A program made the translations under genes and the position numbers. The notes below the pieces were generated by a model, which saw only the letters and a program-made list of their open reading frames with translations, had not been told where the DNA came from and did no database searches. From the NCBI GenBank assembly GCA_907165065.1, contig OU015525.1:955138-1019137 (forward strand): a stretch of 64,000 nt of DNA. The letters are read 5' to 3'. This stretch comes from Caprimulgus europaeus (Eukaryota > Chordata > Aves > Caprimulgiformes > Caprimulgidae). Positions 1 through 10,267 of this stretch are shown one piece after another; within the stretch, counting starts at the first letter, position 1, and each line of letters opens with the position of its first letter.

Positions 1-79
1 TGGGTTCTTCAAGGCTTTCGGGGAAACTGAGGCAATTTCTTGGGTAAGTTCTTGGTGGAGGAGATCCACAACTTGGTCT

Positions 80-685
80 TCTCACGCCTTGGGTGGGGTC
101 TTCACAGCTTGGGTGGGATCTTCACAGCTTGGGTGGGGTCTTCACGCCTTGGGTGGGATCTTCACGCCTTGGGTGGGATCTTCACGCCTTGGGGGGGGGT
201 TTTCACGCCTTGGGTGGGGTCTTCACACCTTGGGGAGGATCTTCACAGCTTGGGGGGGATCTTCACGCCTTGGGGGGATCTTCACACCTCGGGGGGGATT
301 TTCACACCTTGGGTGGCATCTTCACACCTTGGGTGGCATCTTCACACCTTGGGTGGGATCTTCACACCTTGAGAGGGATTTTTCACACCTCAAGAGGGAT
401 CTTCACAGCTTGGGGGGGATCTTCACGCCTTGGGGGGGATCTTCACACCTGGAGAGGGATCTTCATGCCTTGGGTGGGGTTTTCCACACCTTGGGTGGGA
501 TCTTCACACCTTGGGGGGGGATCTTCACAGCTTGGGGGGGATCTTCAGACCTTGGGTAGGATCTTCACACCTTGGGGGGATCTTCACATCTTGGGTGGGA
601 TTTTTCACACCTTGGGTTGGATCTTCACACCTGGAGAGGGATCTTCACACCTTGGGGGGGGATCTTCACGCCTTGGATGGGATTT
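80..685. repeat. Minisatellite, ~20-21-bp unit
   Basis: About 29 head-to-tail copies of a ~20-bp unit (cttgggtgggatcttcacgc with single-base variants and variable G runs). It lies just before the last LRRC14 coding exon, so it is probably intronic in LRRC14. Overlapping open frames here are rich in Gly, Leu, Phe and Trp and come from the repeat. Bases 1-79 and 686-831 show no coding similarity; 801-831 supplies the pyrimidine-rich acceptor of the next exon. Confidence 0.9.
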
Positions 686-831
686 TATGGGCCATGGAGT
701 GTTGGGATCTGGTTGGAATCACCACGATTCCACCAGGAATATGGGGAGAACCATCCCCACCTCCTCATTCCAAGACATAATCCAGTCATGGTGACCTCCT
801 GGTTGACTTTGTTGTCTCCTCACCTTGCCAG

Positions 832-1462
832 TGACCTTCAAACTCCACTGGAAAGCTTGGAGTTGGCCTTTTGCTACCTCCTTCCTGGTGACTTCTCCTT
901 CCTCTCCCAAAGTTTCCACGCTCCAAGGTTGAAGAAATTAGATTTAAGCGGCCATGATTTTTCCAACCATCTTCTCCAACCTCTTCAACATCTCTTGGAG
1001 GAAACATCAACCTCTCTTCTCCACTTGGACCTCATGGAATGTCACCTGACAGACACTGGGTTGGAGGTCTTGTTCCCAACCTTATCTCGTTGTTCCCATC
1101 TCCGTTCTCTTGGACTTTTTGGGAATCCACTTTCAACACCAGGACTTAAGAAGGTCTTGAGGACCATGGTGGCTTTAGAGGACCTAAATCTGGTTGTTTA
1201 TCCTTGTCCCACTGATTGTTACCTCCAAGAACCACCTCGTTCCACTTCTCCTCCCAACCAGCTCTTTGAGGACGCGGTGGATGAAGAACTTCTCGCCGCG
1301 GTCAAGGTGGAGTTGGACCAAATGTTGGTGAGCTTGGGTAGAACAGACATGGTTTGGACCTCCAACCTGTGCCAACGTGGTGACCTCCTGGATGTCATCA
1401 CCATGGAGTTTGGGCAAAGCTCAACCATGGGTGGAGGCCGTGGGGTGGCCGCGGCGCCGTGA
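832..1462 (+). CDS. LRRC14: LRRC14, last coding exon (partial gene)
   Basis: The C-terminal part of LRRC14, a leucine-rich repeat protein of the PRAME family. Human LRRC14 has been reported to restrain NF-kB signalling through IKK-beta, and the family includes cullin-2 substrate receptors. The exon follows an acceptor ending ccttgccag at 831 and enters with two bases of a codon supplied upstream. Its 209 full residues align with the human C-terminus: PLESLELAFC near the start, then LKKLDLSG, LLHLDLMEC, LRSLGLFGNPLS and a DCY motif, so several leucine-rich repeats are visible. The last ~20 residues after VWTSNLC do not match the short human ending and are rich in Gly and Ala. The stop is TGA at 1460-1462. 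Earlier exons lie left of the window. The gene converges on C8orf82. Family assignment is from remembered human sequence. Confidence 0.88.
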
Positions 1463-1540
1463 CTCCTCCTTCCTCCTCCAGCCTGGTGGCTCCTCCTCAT
1501 CTTCATCATCTTCTGTTGGATCTTCCCATTTCGTTGTCAT

Positions 1541-2635
1541 GGTGTCACCAACAGCTCCCAACTGAGGGGATTTGGTGTCACCAACAGCCCCCAACTGAGG
1601 GGATTTGGTGTCACCAACAGCCCCCAACTGAGGGGATTTGGTGTCACCAACAGCCCCAACCCAGGGGATTTGGTGTCACCAAGAGCCCCCACCCAGGGGA
1701 TTTGGTGCCACCAACAGCCCCCAGCTGAGGGGATTTGGTGCCACCAACAGCCCCCACCCAGGGGATTTGGTGTCACCAACAGCCCCCACCCAGGGGATTT
1801 GGTGTCACCAACAGCCCCAACCCAGGGGATTTGGTGTCACCAAGAGCCCCCACCCAGGGGATTTGGTGCCACCAACAGCCCCCAGCTGAGGGGATTTGGT
1901 GCCACCAACAGCCCCCACCCAGGGGATTTGGTGTCACCAACAGCCCCCACCCAGGGGATTTGGTGTCACCAACAGCCCCCACCGAGGGGATTTGGTGTCA
2001 CCAACAGCCCCCACCCATGGGATTTGGTGTCACCAAGAGCCCCCACCCAGGGGATTTGGTGCCACCAACATCAGCCCCCAACTGAGGGGATTTGGTGTCA
2101 CCAACAGCCCCAACCAAGGGGATTTGGTGTCACCAACAGCCCCAACCAAGGGGATTTGGTGTCACCAACAGCTCCCAACTGAGAGGATTTGGTGTCACCA
2201 AGAGCCCCCACCCAGGGGACTTGGTGTCACCATCAGCCCCCACCCAGGGGATTTGGTGTCACCAACATCAGACCCCACTCAGGGAATTTGGTGTCACCAA
2301 CAGCCCCCACCCATGGGATTTGGTGTCACCATCAGCCCCCACCCAGGGGATTTGGTGTCACCAACACCAGCCCCCACCCAGGGGATTTGGTGTCACCATC
2401 AGCTCCCACCCAGGGGATTTGGTGTCACCAACAGCCCCCACCCAGGGGATTTGGTGTCATCACCAACAGCCCCCACCCATGGGATTTGGTGTCACCAACA
2501 TCAGCCCCAATGGAGGGGATTTGGTGTCACCAACATCAGCCACCACCGAGGGGATTTGGTGTCACCAACATCAGCCCCCACCCAGGGGATTTGGTGTCAC
2601 CATCAGCTCCCACCCAGGGGATTTGGTGTCACCTG
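1541..2635. repeat. Minisatellite, 32-bp unit, after LRRC14 stop
   Basis: About 34 copies of a 32-bp unit (ggggatttggtgtcaccaac followed by agcccccaccca), with 33-35-bp variants carrying an extra cat or a caccat start. It begins 79 bases after the LRRC14 stop, so the LRRC14 3' UTR must either be very short or run into the array. Because 32 is not a multiple of three, all three frames cycle through the same peptide. I do not regard these as genes. Confidence 0.93.
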
Positions 2636-2955
2636 GAGGACCTCGTGTCACAGGGAGCACCTTGTGTCACCACCTCATGTCACTGGGAGCGCCTCGTGTC
2701 ACTGGGAGGACTGGAGTCACTGGGAGGACTGGTGTCACCAGGAACACCTCATGTCACCACCTTGTGTCACCAGGACGACTCGTGTCACCATCTTGTGTCA
2801 CTGGGAGGACCTTGTGTCACCAGGAGGACTGGTGTCACTGGGAGGACTGGTGTCACTGGGAACACCTTGTGTCACCAGGAAGATCCTGTGTCACCAGGAG
2901 GACCCTGTGTCACCACCTCATGTCAACAGGAGGACTGGTGTCACCAGGACCGTGT
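2636..2955. repeat. Minisatellite, ~18-bp unit
   Basis: An irregular array of ~18-bp units such as ggtgtcactgggaggact. It continues directly from the 32-bp array and shares its ggtgtcac core, suggesting one repeat arose from part of the other. Confidence 0.85.
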
Positions 2956-3194
2956 GCCGGCCGCGGGCGGATCGGGATGGTCATTAATTAATTAATAATT
3001 AACCCCAGGAGATTAATTAATAATCGGTGTTGGCTTTTATTGTGGTTTGCACACAAAAATGGGGACCCCACCCACCATGGCAGCACCCACTGTGCCAGCA
3101 CCCACTGTGCCAGCACCCACCCACCACGGCAGCACCCACCCCATCGCAGTGAGCCAGCATTGGGATCTGCCACCCCATCTCTCATCGTTTTGGG
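2956..3194. other. Short spacer with candidate poly(A) signal
   Basis: Mostly unique sequence. It has an attaattaattaata stretch around 2,983-3,024 and three copies of a ~16-bp cagcacccactgtgc unit at 3,081-3,120. On the minus strand it contains AATAAA at 3,036-3,041. Confidence 0.6.
3036..3041 (-). terminator. Candidate poly(A) signal for C8orf82
   Basis: The minus strand reads AATAAA here, about 1.5 kb past the C8orf82 stop. If used, the whole 54-bp minisatellite at 3,195-4,440 would be transcribed as 3' UTR. I saw no better signal between the stop and this point, but I did not check weaker hexamers exhaustively. Confidence 0.35.
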
Positions 3195-4440
3195 GGTGAT
3201 GGGGACAACTGGGGGGTCCCCAGCTCAGCTCTGGTGTGGGGTTGACTGGGCCAACTGGAGGATCCCCAACTCAACCCCATCTTGATGATGGGGCCAACTG
3301 GGGGATCCCCAACTCAACCCCAACTTGTAGGTGATGGGGTCAACTGGGGGATCCCCAACTCATCCAAATCCTATTGGTGTAGAGTTGACTGGGCCAACTG
3401 GGGGGTCCCCAACTCATCCAGATCCTACTAGTGTAGAGTTGACTGGGCCAACTGGGGGATCCCCAACTCAACCCCATCTTGTAGGTGATGGGGCCAACTG
3501 GGGGGTCCCCAACTCATCCAGATCCTATTGGATAGGGTTGACTGGGCCAACTGGGGGGTCCCCAACTCATCCAGATCCTATTGGCTTAGGCTTGACTGGG
3601 CCAACTGGGGGGTCCCCAACTCAACCCCAACTTGTAGGTGATGGGGTTGACTGGGGGATCCCCAACTCATCCAGATCCTGTTAGTGTGGGGTTGACTGGG
3701 CCAACTGGGGGATCTCCAACTCATCCAGATCCTGTCAGTGTGAGGTGATGGGGCCAACTGGGGGATCCCAAACTCATCCAGATTCTATTGGTGTAGAGTT
3801 GACTGGGCCAACTGGGGGGTCCCCCACTCAGCTCTCGTGTGGGATGATGGGGTCACCTGGAGGATCCCCAACTCATCCAGATCCTATTGGTGTAGGGTTG
3901 ACTGGGCCAACTGGGGGGTCCCCAACTCATCCAGATCCTATTGGTGTAGAGTTGACTGGGACAACTGGGGGATCCCCAACTCATCCAGATCCTATTGGTG
4001 TAGGGTTGACTGGGCCAACTGGGGGATCCCCAACTCAGCTCTAGTGTGGGGTTGACTGGGACAACTGGGGGATCCCCAACTCATCCAGATCCTGTCAGTG
4101 TGGGGTTGACTGGGCCAACTGGGGGGTCCCCAACTCAACCCCATCTTGTTGGTGATGGGGCCAACTGGAGGATCCCCAACTCATCCAGATCCTATTGGAT
4201 AGGGTTAACTTGGCCAACTGGGGGATCTCCAAGTCATCCAGATCCTATTGGCTTAGGCTTGACTGGGCCAACTGGGGGATCCCCAACTCATCCAGATCCT
4301 ATTGGTTAGGGTTGACTGGGCCAACTGGAGGATCCCCACTCAGCTCTGGTGTGGGGTGATGGGCCCAACTGGGGGGTCCCCACTCAACTCTGGTGTGGGG
4401 TTGACTGGGCCAACTGGAAGATCCCCAACTCATCCAGCTC
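3195..4440. repeat. Minisatellite, 54-bp unit
   Basis: About 22 copies of a 54-bp unit built on gttgactgggccaactgggg, gatccccaactcatccagat and cctattggtgtagg. Shorter units in which the second half is replaced by ctcaaccccatcttgtaggt are interspersed. It lies between the C8orf82 stop and the candidate poly(A) signal. Confidence 0.93.
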
Positions 4441-4529
4441 CCCCTTACCATCAAGTTGACTATCCCAACAAGTCCCCCTCAACTCAACCTCACCCCATTA
4501 TCACCCCACCACACCCCAACCCTTCCCCA

Positions 4530-4981
4530 TCACCCTCTCTCCCCACCCCCATCCCGTAGCAACGGCAACAACTCCTGGGTGAGCCGGTACCGGTTCCCCT
4601 CCCACGTGAAATGAGTTGGGGGCTCCGTTGACCCCTCCTCATACTCAAACCAAGGGCTCCACTCCAAGGCCAAGGCCCATCTCACCAACCCAACCCCACC
4701 CAATTTCCCCGCTGCCGGGTGATAAAGTCGCCCATTTTCCGGTAAAATCATTAATTTCTCCGGTTGGAACGGGACAACCAAACGTTCTCCACCCCCACAG
4801 TAGGACAGGACTTGATTGTGACCAGATTTGGGGACAAGTTGGGTGAAGACCACGGGGCGATCGTCGCAGCGGAGGAAATTCCGCTCCCGGCCGCAACGGG
4901 AAAGGAACGGGAATTCCCGCTCGTAACGGCCGCTCCGGTTTCGTTCCAGGTGTTGGAAGAAAAAAGTGAGGAATTTCACAT
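4530..4981 (-). CDS. C8orf82: C8orf82 coding exon 3 (terminal)
   Basis: 452 bases. The acceptor is ccatccatccag, ending at 4,982, and the exon opens with AT, completing the split Asp codon. It encodes the conserved core (NRSGRYE, CGRERNFLRCDDRPVVF, YCGGGE, NGRLYHPAAGK, GGVGLVR) and ends at TGA (4530-4532). Around the acceptor the plus strand reads (ggat)n, a short simple repeat that supplies the pyrimidine-rich tract on the coding strand. Confidence 0.93.
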
Positions 4982-7775
4982 CTGGATGGATGGATGGATA
5001 ATTAATTAGCTGGTAATTAAGCACCTGGTTAATGAGGTTTGGTTGGTTAATGAAGTTGGGGGGGGGGTTGGTTTGGTTAATGAGGGATTGGTGGGGTTGG
5101 GGGTGGTGGTGGAAGGAGAAGGGCTCGGCTCAGGGTGGGATGATCAAGCTGGGAAGTGAAAGGAAATGGGATTAATTAAGCAGGAAGAGCTTAATTAATG
5201 AGGTGGTTAAGCAGGTAATTAATATGCAATTAATATGCTGAGTTGAGGTGAGACCCGGTCGCTGAGGGTTCCTCGTTAAGGAGGAAACACCAATTAAGGA
5301 GGAGATCCCAAGTGAGGATGAGACCCTTAATTAAGATGAGGATCCTAATTAAGGATGGGATCTTAATTAAGGATGGGATCCTAATGAGGGGTGATGTGGG
5401 GGGGGGGTTTTGGGGGGTCCCCCCGGTACCTTTGAAGCAGGTGATGAAGTTTTTGACTTTGGTGTCGTCCAGGAAAAGCTGCGGAAAAGCGGGAAAATGC
5501 CTCAAAACTCGACAGGTCCTTGGGAGGTCCAGGAGCTGCCTTGGGATCCTTCTGGGATCCACCCAGGAGCTGCCTTGGGATCCTTCTGGGATCAATCCAG
5601 GAGCTGCCTTGGGATCCTTCTGGGATCCACCCAGGGGCTGCCCAGGGTCCTTTTGGGAACCACTCAGGGGCTGTCCAGGATCCTTCTGGGATCCACCCAG
5701 GATCTGCCTTGGGATCCTTCTGGGATCCACTCAGGATTTTTCCAGGATCCTTCTGGGATCCACCCAGGCTCTGTCCTGAGTCAATTTAGGGTTTTGGGGG
5801 GTTTTTCCAGGGTTTGTTTGGGATCTGGCTTTAATCTGCTAGGGATCCACCCAGGGTCTGTCTGGGATCCTTTTGGGATCAATCCAGGGTCTGTCTGGGA
5901 TCCTTCTGGGATCCACTCAGGCTCTGTCCTGAGTCAATTTAGGTTTTTTTTTGGGGGGGTTTCCAGGGTTTGTTTGGGATCTGGCTGGGATCTGCTTGGG
6001 ATCCACTCAGGGGCTGTCCAGGATCCTTCTGGGATCAATCCAGGGTCTGCCTGGGATGCTTTTGGGATCCACCCAGGGTCTGTCCTGAGTAAATTTAGGG
6101 TGGTTTTTTTTTTTTTTCCTCCAGGGTCTGTTTGGGATCTGCTTGGGATCCACCCAGGGGCTGTCCAGGATCCTCCTGGGATCCACCCAGGGTCTGTCTG
6201 GGATCCTTCTGGGATCAATCCAGGGTCTCCCCTGACTCAATTTAGGGTTTTGGGGGGTTTTTCCAGGGTTTGTTTGGGATCTGGCTGGGATCTGCTTGGG
6301 ATCCACCCAGGGTCTGTCTGGGATCCTTCTGGGATCCACTAAGAGTCTGTACTGACTCAATTTAGGGTTCTTGTTTTTCCCCCCCCAGGGTTTGTTTGGG
6401 ATCTGCCTGGGATCTGCTTGGGATCCACTCAGGATTTTTCCAGGATCCTTTTGGGATCAATCCAGGGTCTGTCCAGGATCCTTCTGGGATCAATCCAGGT
6501 CTCTCCTGAGTCAGTTTAGGGTTTTGGGGTTTTTTTCCAGGGTTTGTTTGGAATCTGGCTGGGATCTGCTTGGGATCCACTCAGGGGCTGTCCGGGATCC
6601 TTTTGGGATCAATCCAGGCACTGTCCTGAGCCCATTTAGGGTCTTTTGGGGGTTGTTCAGGGTCTGTTAGGGATCTGTCTGGGATCTGCTTGGGATCAGC
6701 CCAGGGTCTGTCTGGGATCTGTCCTGAGCCCATCCAGGGTTTTTTGGGGTCTGTTTGGGATCTGACTGGGATCTGCTTGGGATCCACCCAAGTTCTTTCT
6801 GGGATCTGTCCTGAGTCCATCCAGGGTTTTTTGGTGGTCTGTCTGGGATCTGACTGGGACCTGTCCGGGATCTGACTGGGACCTGACTGGGACCTGACTG
6901 GGACCTGACTGGGACCTGACTGGGATCCACCCCAGGTCTGTCTGGGATCGGTCCTGAGCCCATTTAGGGTCTTTTGGGGGGATCCACTCAGGATCCACCC
7001 GGTACTGGCACCCCCCCCCGCCCCCATTCCCCCTGGTCCCCCCTACTTCCCAGTCCCCCTCTGGTTCCCCCCGCCCGGTTTCCGGTCCCCCCCGGGTTCC
7101 CGGTCCCCCCTGGGTGTCCCCCCCGCTGGTTCCCGGTTCCTGGTCCCCCCCGGTCCTCCCCCCCGGTTCCCGGCCCCCCCTGGGTGTTCCCCCCCCGGTT
7201 AACGGTTCCCACCCCTCGGTTCCCGGTTCCCCACCTGGCTCCCGGTCCCCCCTGGGTGTCCCCCCCCAGTTCCCGGTTCCCCTTCCCGGTTCCCCCCCGG
7301 TTCCCGGTTCCCCCGGTGTCCCCCCCGGTTCCCAGTCCCCCTCTGGTTCCCCCCGCCCGGTTCCCGGTCCCCCCCGGTCCCCGCCCCGGTTCCCGGTCCC
7401 CCTGGGTGTCCCCCCCCCCGGTTCCCGGTCCTCCGTGGGTGTCCCCCTCCCGGTTAACGGTTCCCCCCACCCCGGTTCCCGGTCCTCCTGGGTGTCCCCC
7501 GCCCCGGTTCCCGGTCCCCCCTGGGTGTTCCCCCCCCGGTTAACGGTTTCCCCCCCCGGTTAACGGTTCTCGGTTCCCCCCCGGTTCCCGGTCCCCCCCG
7601 GTCCCCGGTCCCCCCCGGTCCCCGGTACCTGTCCCTGATGGTCGATGTAATAGAAATACTCTCGGGTCCGGGGCTCCGGGCTCTGCCCCTGTCGGTACCC
7701 CGGGCCGCTCCCGGTTCCCTCCGCTCCGCAAACCCCGGGACGGAGCCGCAGCCGCAGCACCGGCGGCAGCCGCAT
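4530..7775 (-). CDS. C8orf82: C8orf82 orthologue, complete, three coding exons
   Basis: Orthologue of human C8orf82 (UPF0598 family), a small protein of unknown biochemical role; from memory the human protein is listed as mitochondrial. The join is 7775-7629, 5478-5430, 4981-4530. All sites are GT/AG; phases are 0 then 1, with lysine followed by a split Asp codon (G|AT). The product is 215 residues, against 216 in human as I remember it. Recognisable human-like blocks are REYFYYIDHQGQ, LFLDDTKVKNFITCFK, NRSGRYE, CGRERNFLRCDDRPVVFT, LSYCGGGE and NGRLYHPA. The N-terminus MRLPPVLRLRLRPG is rich in Arg and lacks acidic residues, as expected for a mitochondrial presequence. It lies tail to tail with LRRC14 and in the same direction as ARHGAP39, as in human. 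Both introns hold tandem or simple repeats. Confidence 0.93.
4982..5429. other. C8orf82 intron 2
   Basis: 448 bases of A+T-rich intron with repeated taattaatgag and ttaattaag blocks, especially 5,200-5,400. Donor GTACCG at 5,429-5,424 on the minus strand. No gene seen. Confidence 0.7.
5430..5478 (-). CDS. C8orf82: C8orf82 coding exon 2
   Basis: 49 bases encoding 16 residues (LFLDDTKVKNFITCFK) plus one base. Acceptor cttttccgcag; donor AAAG|gtacc. The human protein reads almost the same across this stretch, and the phase-1 exit rebuilds the Asp codon with exon 3. Confidence 0.93.
5515..6975. repeat. Minisatellite with higher-order structure in C8orf82 intron 1
   Basis: Nested repeat. The basic element is ~30-35 bp (gggatccttctgggatccac with caggggctgtcc variants). 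These are grouped into longer units marked by ctgagtcaatttagggtttt, which recurs near 5,774, 5,931, 6,086, 6,233, 6,354, 6,506 and 6,623, giving spacings of about 117-157 bp. At 6,860-6,930 a 10-bp sub-unit (gacctgactg) is itself repeated. Confidence 0.9.
7010..7625. repeat. C-rich minisatellite next to C8orf82 exon 1
   Basis: Irregular ~20-30-bp units built from ggttcccggtccccc and ctgggtgtcccccc; C-rich on the plus strand. It runs up to the donor of C8orf82 exon 1, so on the coding strand the intron opens with a G-rich array. Confidence 0.88.
7629..7775 (-). CDS. C8orf82: C8orf82 coding exon 1 (start codon)
   Basis: 147 bases, 49 residues, from ATG at 7775-7773 to the donor GGACAG|gtaccg. 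This ATG is chosen because it heads an Arg-rich presequence and gives a length within one residue of the human protein. The exon ends in REYFYYIDHQGQ, the conserved boundary in the family. Confidence 0.92.
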
Positions 7776-8000
7776 CCCGGCACCGAACCCGGTAACGAAC
7801 CCGATACCGGCACCGAGCCCGGTACCGGCCCCGGGGCTGTCACCGGCCCCGGCCCCGGGCTTGTCACCCTCACGGTCACCGGTCCCGGAAGCGGCGCGGC
7901 CCGGCCGGGTCCGTCGGTGACACCGGCCCGGGCGGGGCCTGCACCGGCCGCGGGGAGACCGGGGAGATACCGGACCCGCCCCCCTATAGGGACCGATAGA
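7640..8000 (-). promoter_or_regulatory. CpG island and promoter region of C8orf82
   Basis: Dense CpG dinucleotides over exon 1 and ~220 bases upstream. The upstream part holds an ETS-type CCGGAAGC at 7,885-7,892 and a GC box GGGCGGGGCC at 7,930-7,939. No TATA box is obvious. The island is bounded on both sides by tandem arrays. The transcription start is not determined. Confidence 0.65.
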
Positions 8001-8021
8001 CGCGTTATAGGCACCCGGAGA

Positions 8022-9085
8022 GCTATGGACACCCTATAGACACCCCATAGACACCCTATGGACACCCATAGACACCCTATGGACACCCCATAGACACCCT
8101 ATGGACACCCTATGGACACCCATAGACACCCATAGACACCCTATGGACACCTATGGACACCCCATAGACACCCATAGACACCCTATGGACACCCTATGGA
8201 CACCCCATAGACACCCATAGACACCCTATGGACACCCCATAGACACCCCATGGACACCCTATGGACACCCCTAAACACCCTATAGACACCCATAGACACC
8301 CTATGGACACCCTATGGACACCCATAGACACCCATAGACACCCTATGGACACCTATGGACACCCCATAGACACCCATAGACACCCTATAGACACCCATAG
8401 ACACCCCATAGGCACCCTATAGACACCCATAGACACCCCATAGACACCCCATAGACACCCTATGGACACCCCATAGGCACCCCATAGACACCCTATGGAC
8501 ACCCTATGGACACCCATAGACACCCATAGACACCCTATGGACACCCCATAGACACCCCATGGACACCCTATGGGCACCCCATAGACACCCCATAGACACC
8601 CTATGGACACCTATGGACACCCCATAGACACCCCATAGACACCCTATGGACACCCTATGGACACCCCATAGACACCCCATAGACACCCTATGGACACCCT
8701 ATGGACACCCCATAGACACCCTATAGACACCCTATGGACACCCTATGGACACCCCATAGACACCCCATAGATACCCTATGGACACCCTATGGAGACCCCA
8801 TAGACACCCATAGACACCCTATGGACACCTATGGACACCCCCAAACACCCTATAGACACCCATAGACACCTATAGGCACCCTATAGGCACCCCATGGACA
8901 CCCCATAGACACCCTATGGACACCCTATGGAAACCCCATGGACACCCCAAAGACACCCTATAGACACCCTATGGACACCCCATGGACACCCTATAGACAC
9001 CCCATAGGCACCCTATGGACACCCTATAGACACCCTATAGACACCCAGAGTCCCTATGGACACCTCTAGCCCCTATAGACACCCA
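8022..9085. repeat. 12-bp minisatellite (caccctatggac type)
   Basis: About 85 units of 11-13 bp, alternating forms such as caccctatggac and accccatagac. It starts ~20 bases beyond the CpG-rich C8orf82 promoter. It shares the ccctatag core with the next array. Confidence 0.92.
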
Positions 9086-9134
9086 CGTGCCCCTGCAGAT
9101 ATTCATATTCCCTATAGACACCCCCCACCCTATA

Positions 9135-10195
9135 GACACCCATGCATGGGTGGGTGTCCCTATAGACCCCTATAGGGGCTGTATGGCACGGGTGGATGTC
9201 CCTATAGGCCCCTATAGGGGCTGTATGGCACGGGTAGGTGTCCCTATGGATCCCTATAGACCCTTATAGGTGCTGTATGGTCTGGGTGGGTGTCCCTATA
9301 GACCCCTATAGGGGCTGTATGGCCTGGGTGGGTGTCCCTATAGACCCCTATAGGGGCTGTATGACATGGGTGGGTGTCCCTTTAGACACGGGTGGGTGTC
9401 CCTATAGACCCCTATAGACCCCTATAGGGGCTGTATGGCCTGGGTGGGTGTCCCTATAGACCCCTATAGACCCCTATAGGGGCTGTATGGCACGTGTGGG
9501 TGTCCCTATAGACCCCTATAGGGGCTGTATGACATGGGTGGGTGTCCCTTTAGACACGGGTGGGTGTCCCTATAGATCCCTATAGACCCCTATGGGGGCT
9601 GTACGGCCTGGGTGGGTGTCCCTATAGACCACTATAGGGGCTGTATGGCCTGGGTGGGTGTCCCTATAGATCCCTATAGACCCCTATGGGGGCTGTATGG
9701 CCTGGGTGGGTGTCCCTATAGATCCCTATAGGGGCTGTGTGGAACGGGTGGGTGTCCCTATAGACCCCTATAGGGGCTGTATGGCCTGGGTGGGTGTCCC
9801 TATAGATCCCTATAGGGGCTCTATGGCCTGGGTGGTTGTCCCTATAGACCCCTAGAGACCCCTATAGGGGCTGTATGGCCTGGGTGGTTGTCCCTATAGA
9901 CCCCTAGAGACCCCTATAGGGGCTGTATGGCCTGGGTGGGTGTCCCTATAGACCCCTATAGGGGCTGTATGGCCTGGGTGGGTGTCCCTATAGACCCCTA
10001 TAGACCCCTATGGGGGCTGTATGGCACGAGTGGGGTGTCCCTCTATGACCCACATGATGGGGGGGGGACACCCCTATAGACCCCTATAGAGGCTGTATGG
10101 CACGGGTGGGTGTCCCTATAGGGGCTGTATGGCCTGGGTGGGTGTCCCTATAGACCCCTATAGGCCCCTATACACCCCTATAGGGGCTGTATGAC
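9135..10195. repeat. 42-bp minisatellite with a palindrome per unit
   Basis: About 22 units of 42 bp (gggtgggtgtccctatagac, then ccctataggggctgtatggc and ct). Some units carry an extra ccctataga segment or a shortened first half. Most contain the perfect palindrome CCCCTATAGGGG. Confidence 0.92.
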
Positions 10196-10267
10196 ATTGC
10201 CCACCCCATATTCCCTATAGATCCCCCCTATACCCCACCCCTTTCCCCTCCAACCCCCCCTCCCCGC

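Noticed and set aside
572..831. Extending LRRC14 upstream to a Met at 572
   Set aside because: The extra N-terminal residues come from the ~20-bp array and intron; the conserved sequence begins right after the acceptor at 831.
5774..6960. Interstitial telomere repeats (tttaggg)
   Set aside because: ttaggg occurs once per ~120-157-bp unit and not in tandem, so it is part of the minisatellite.
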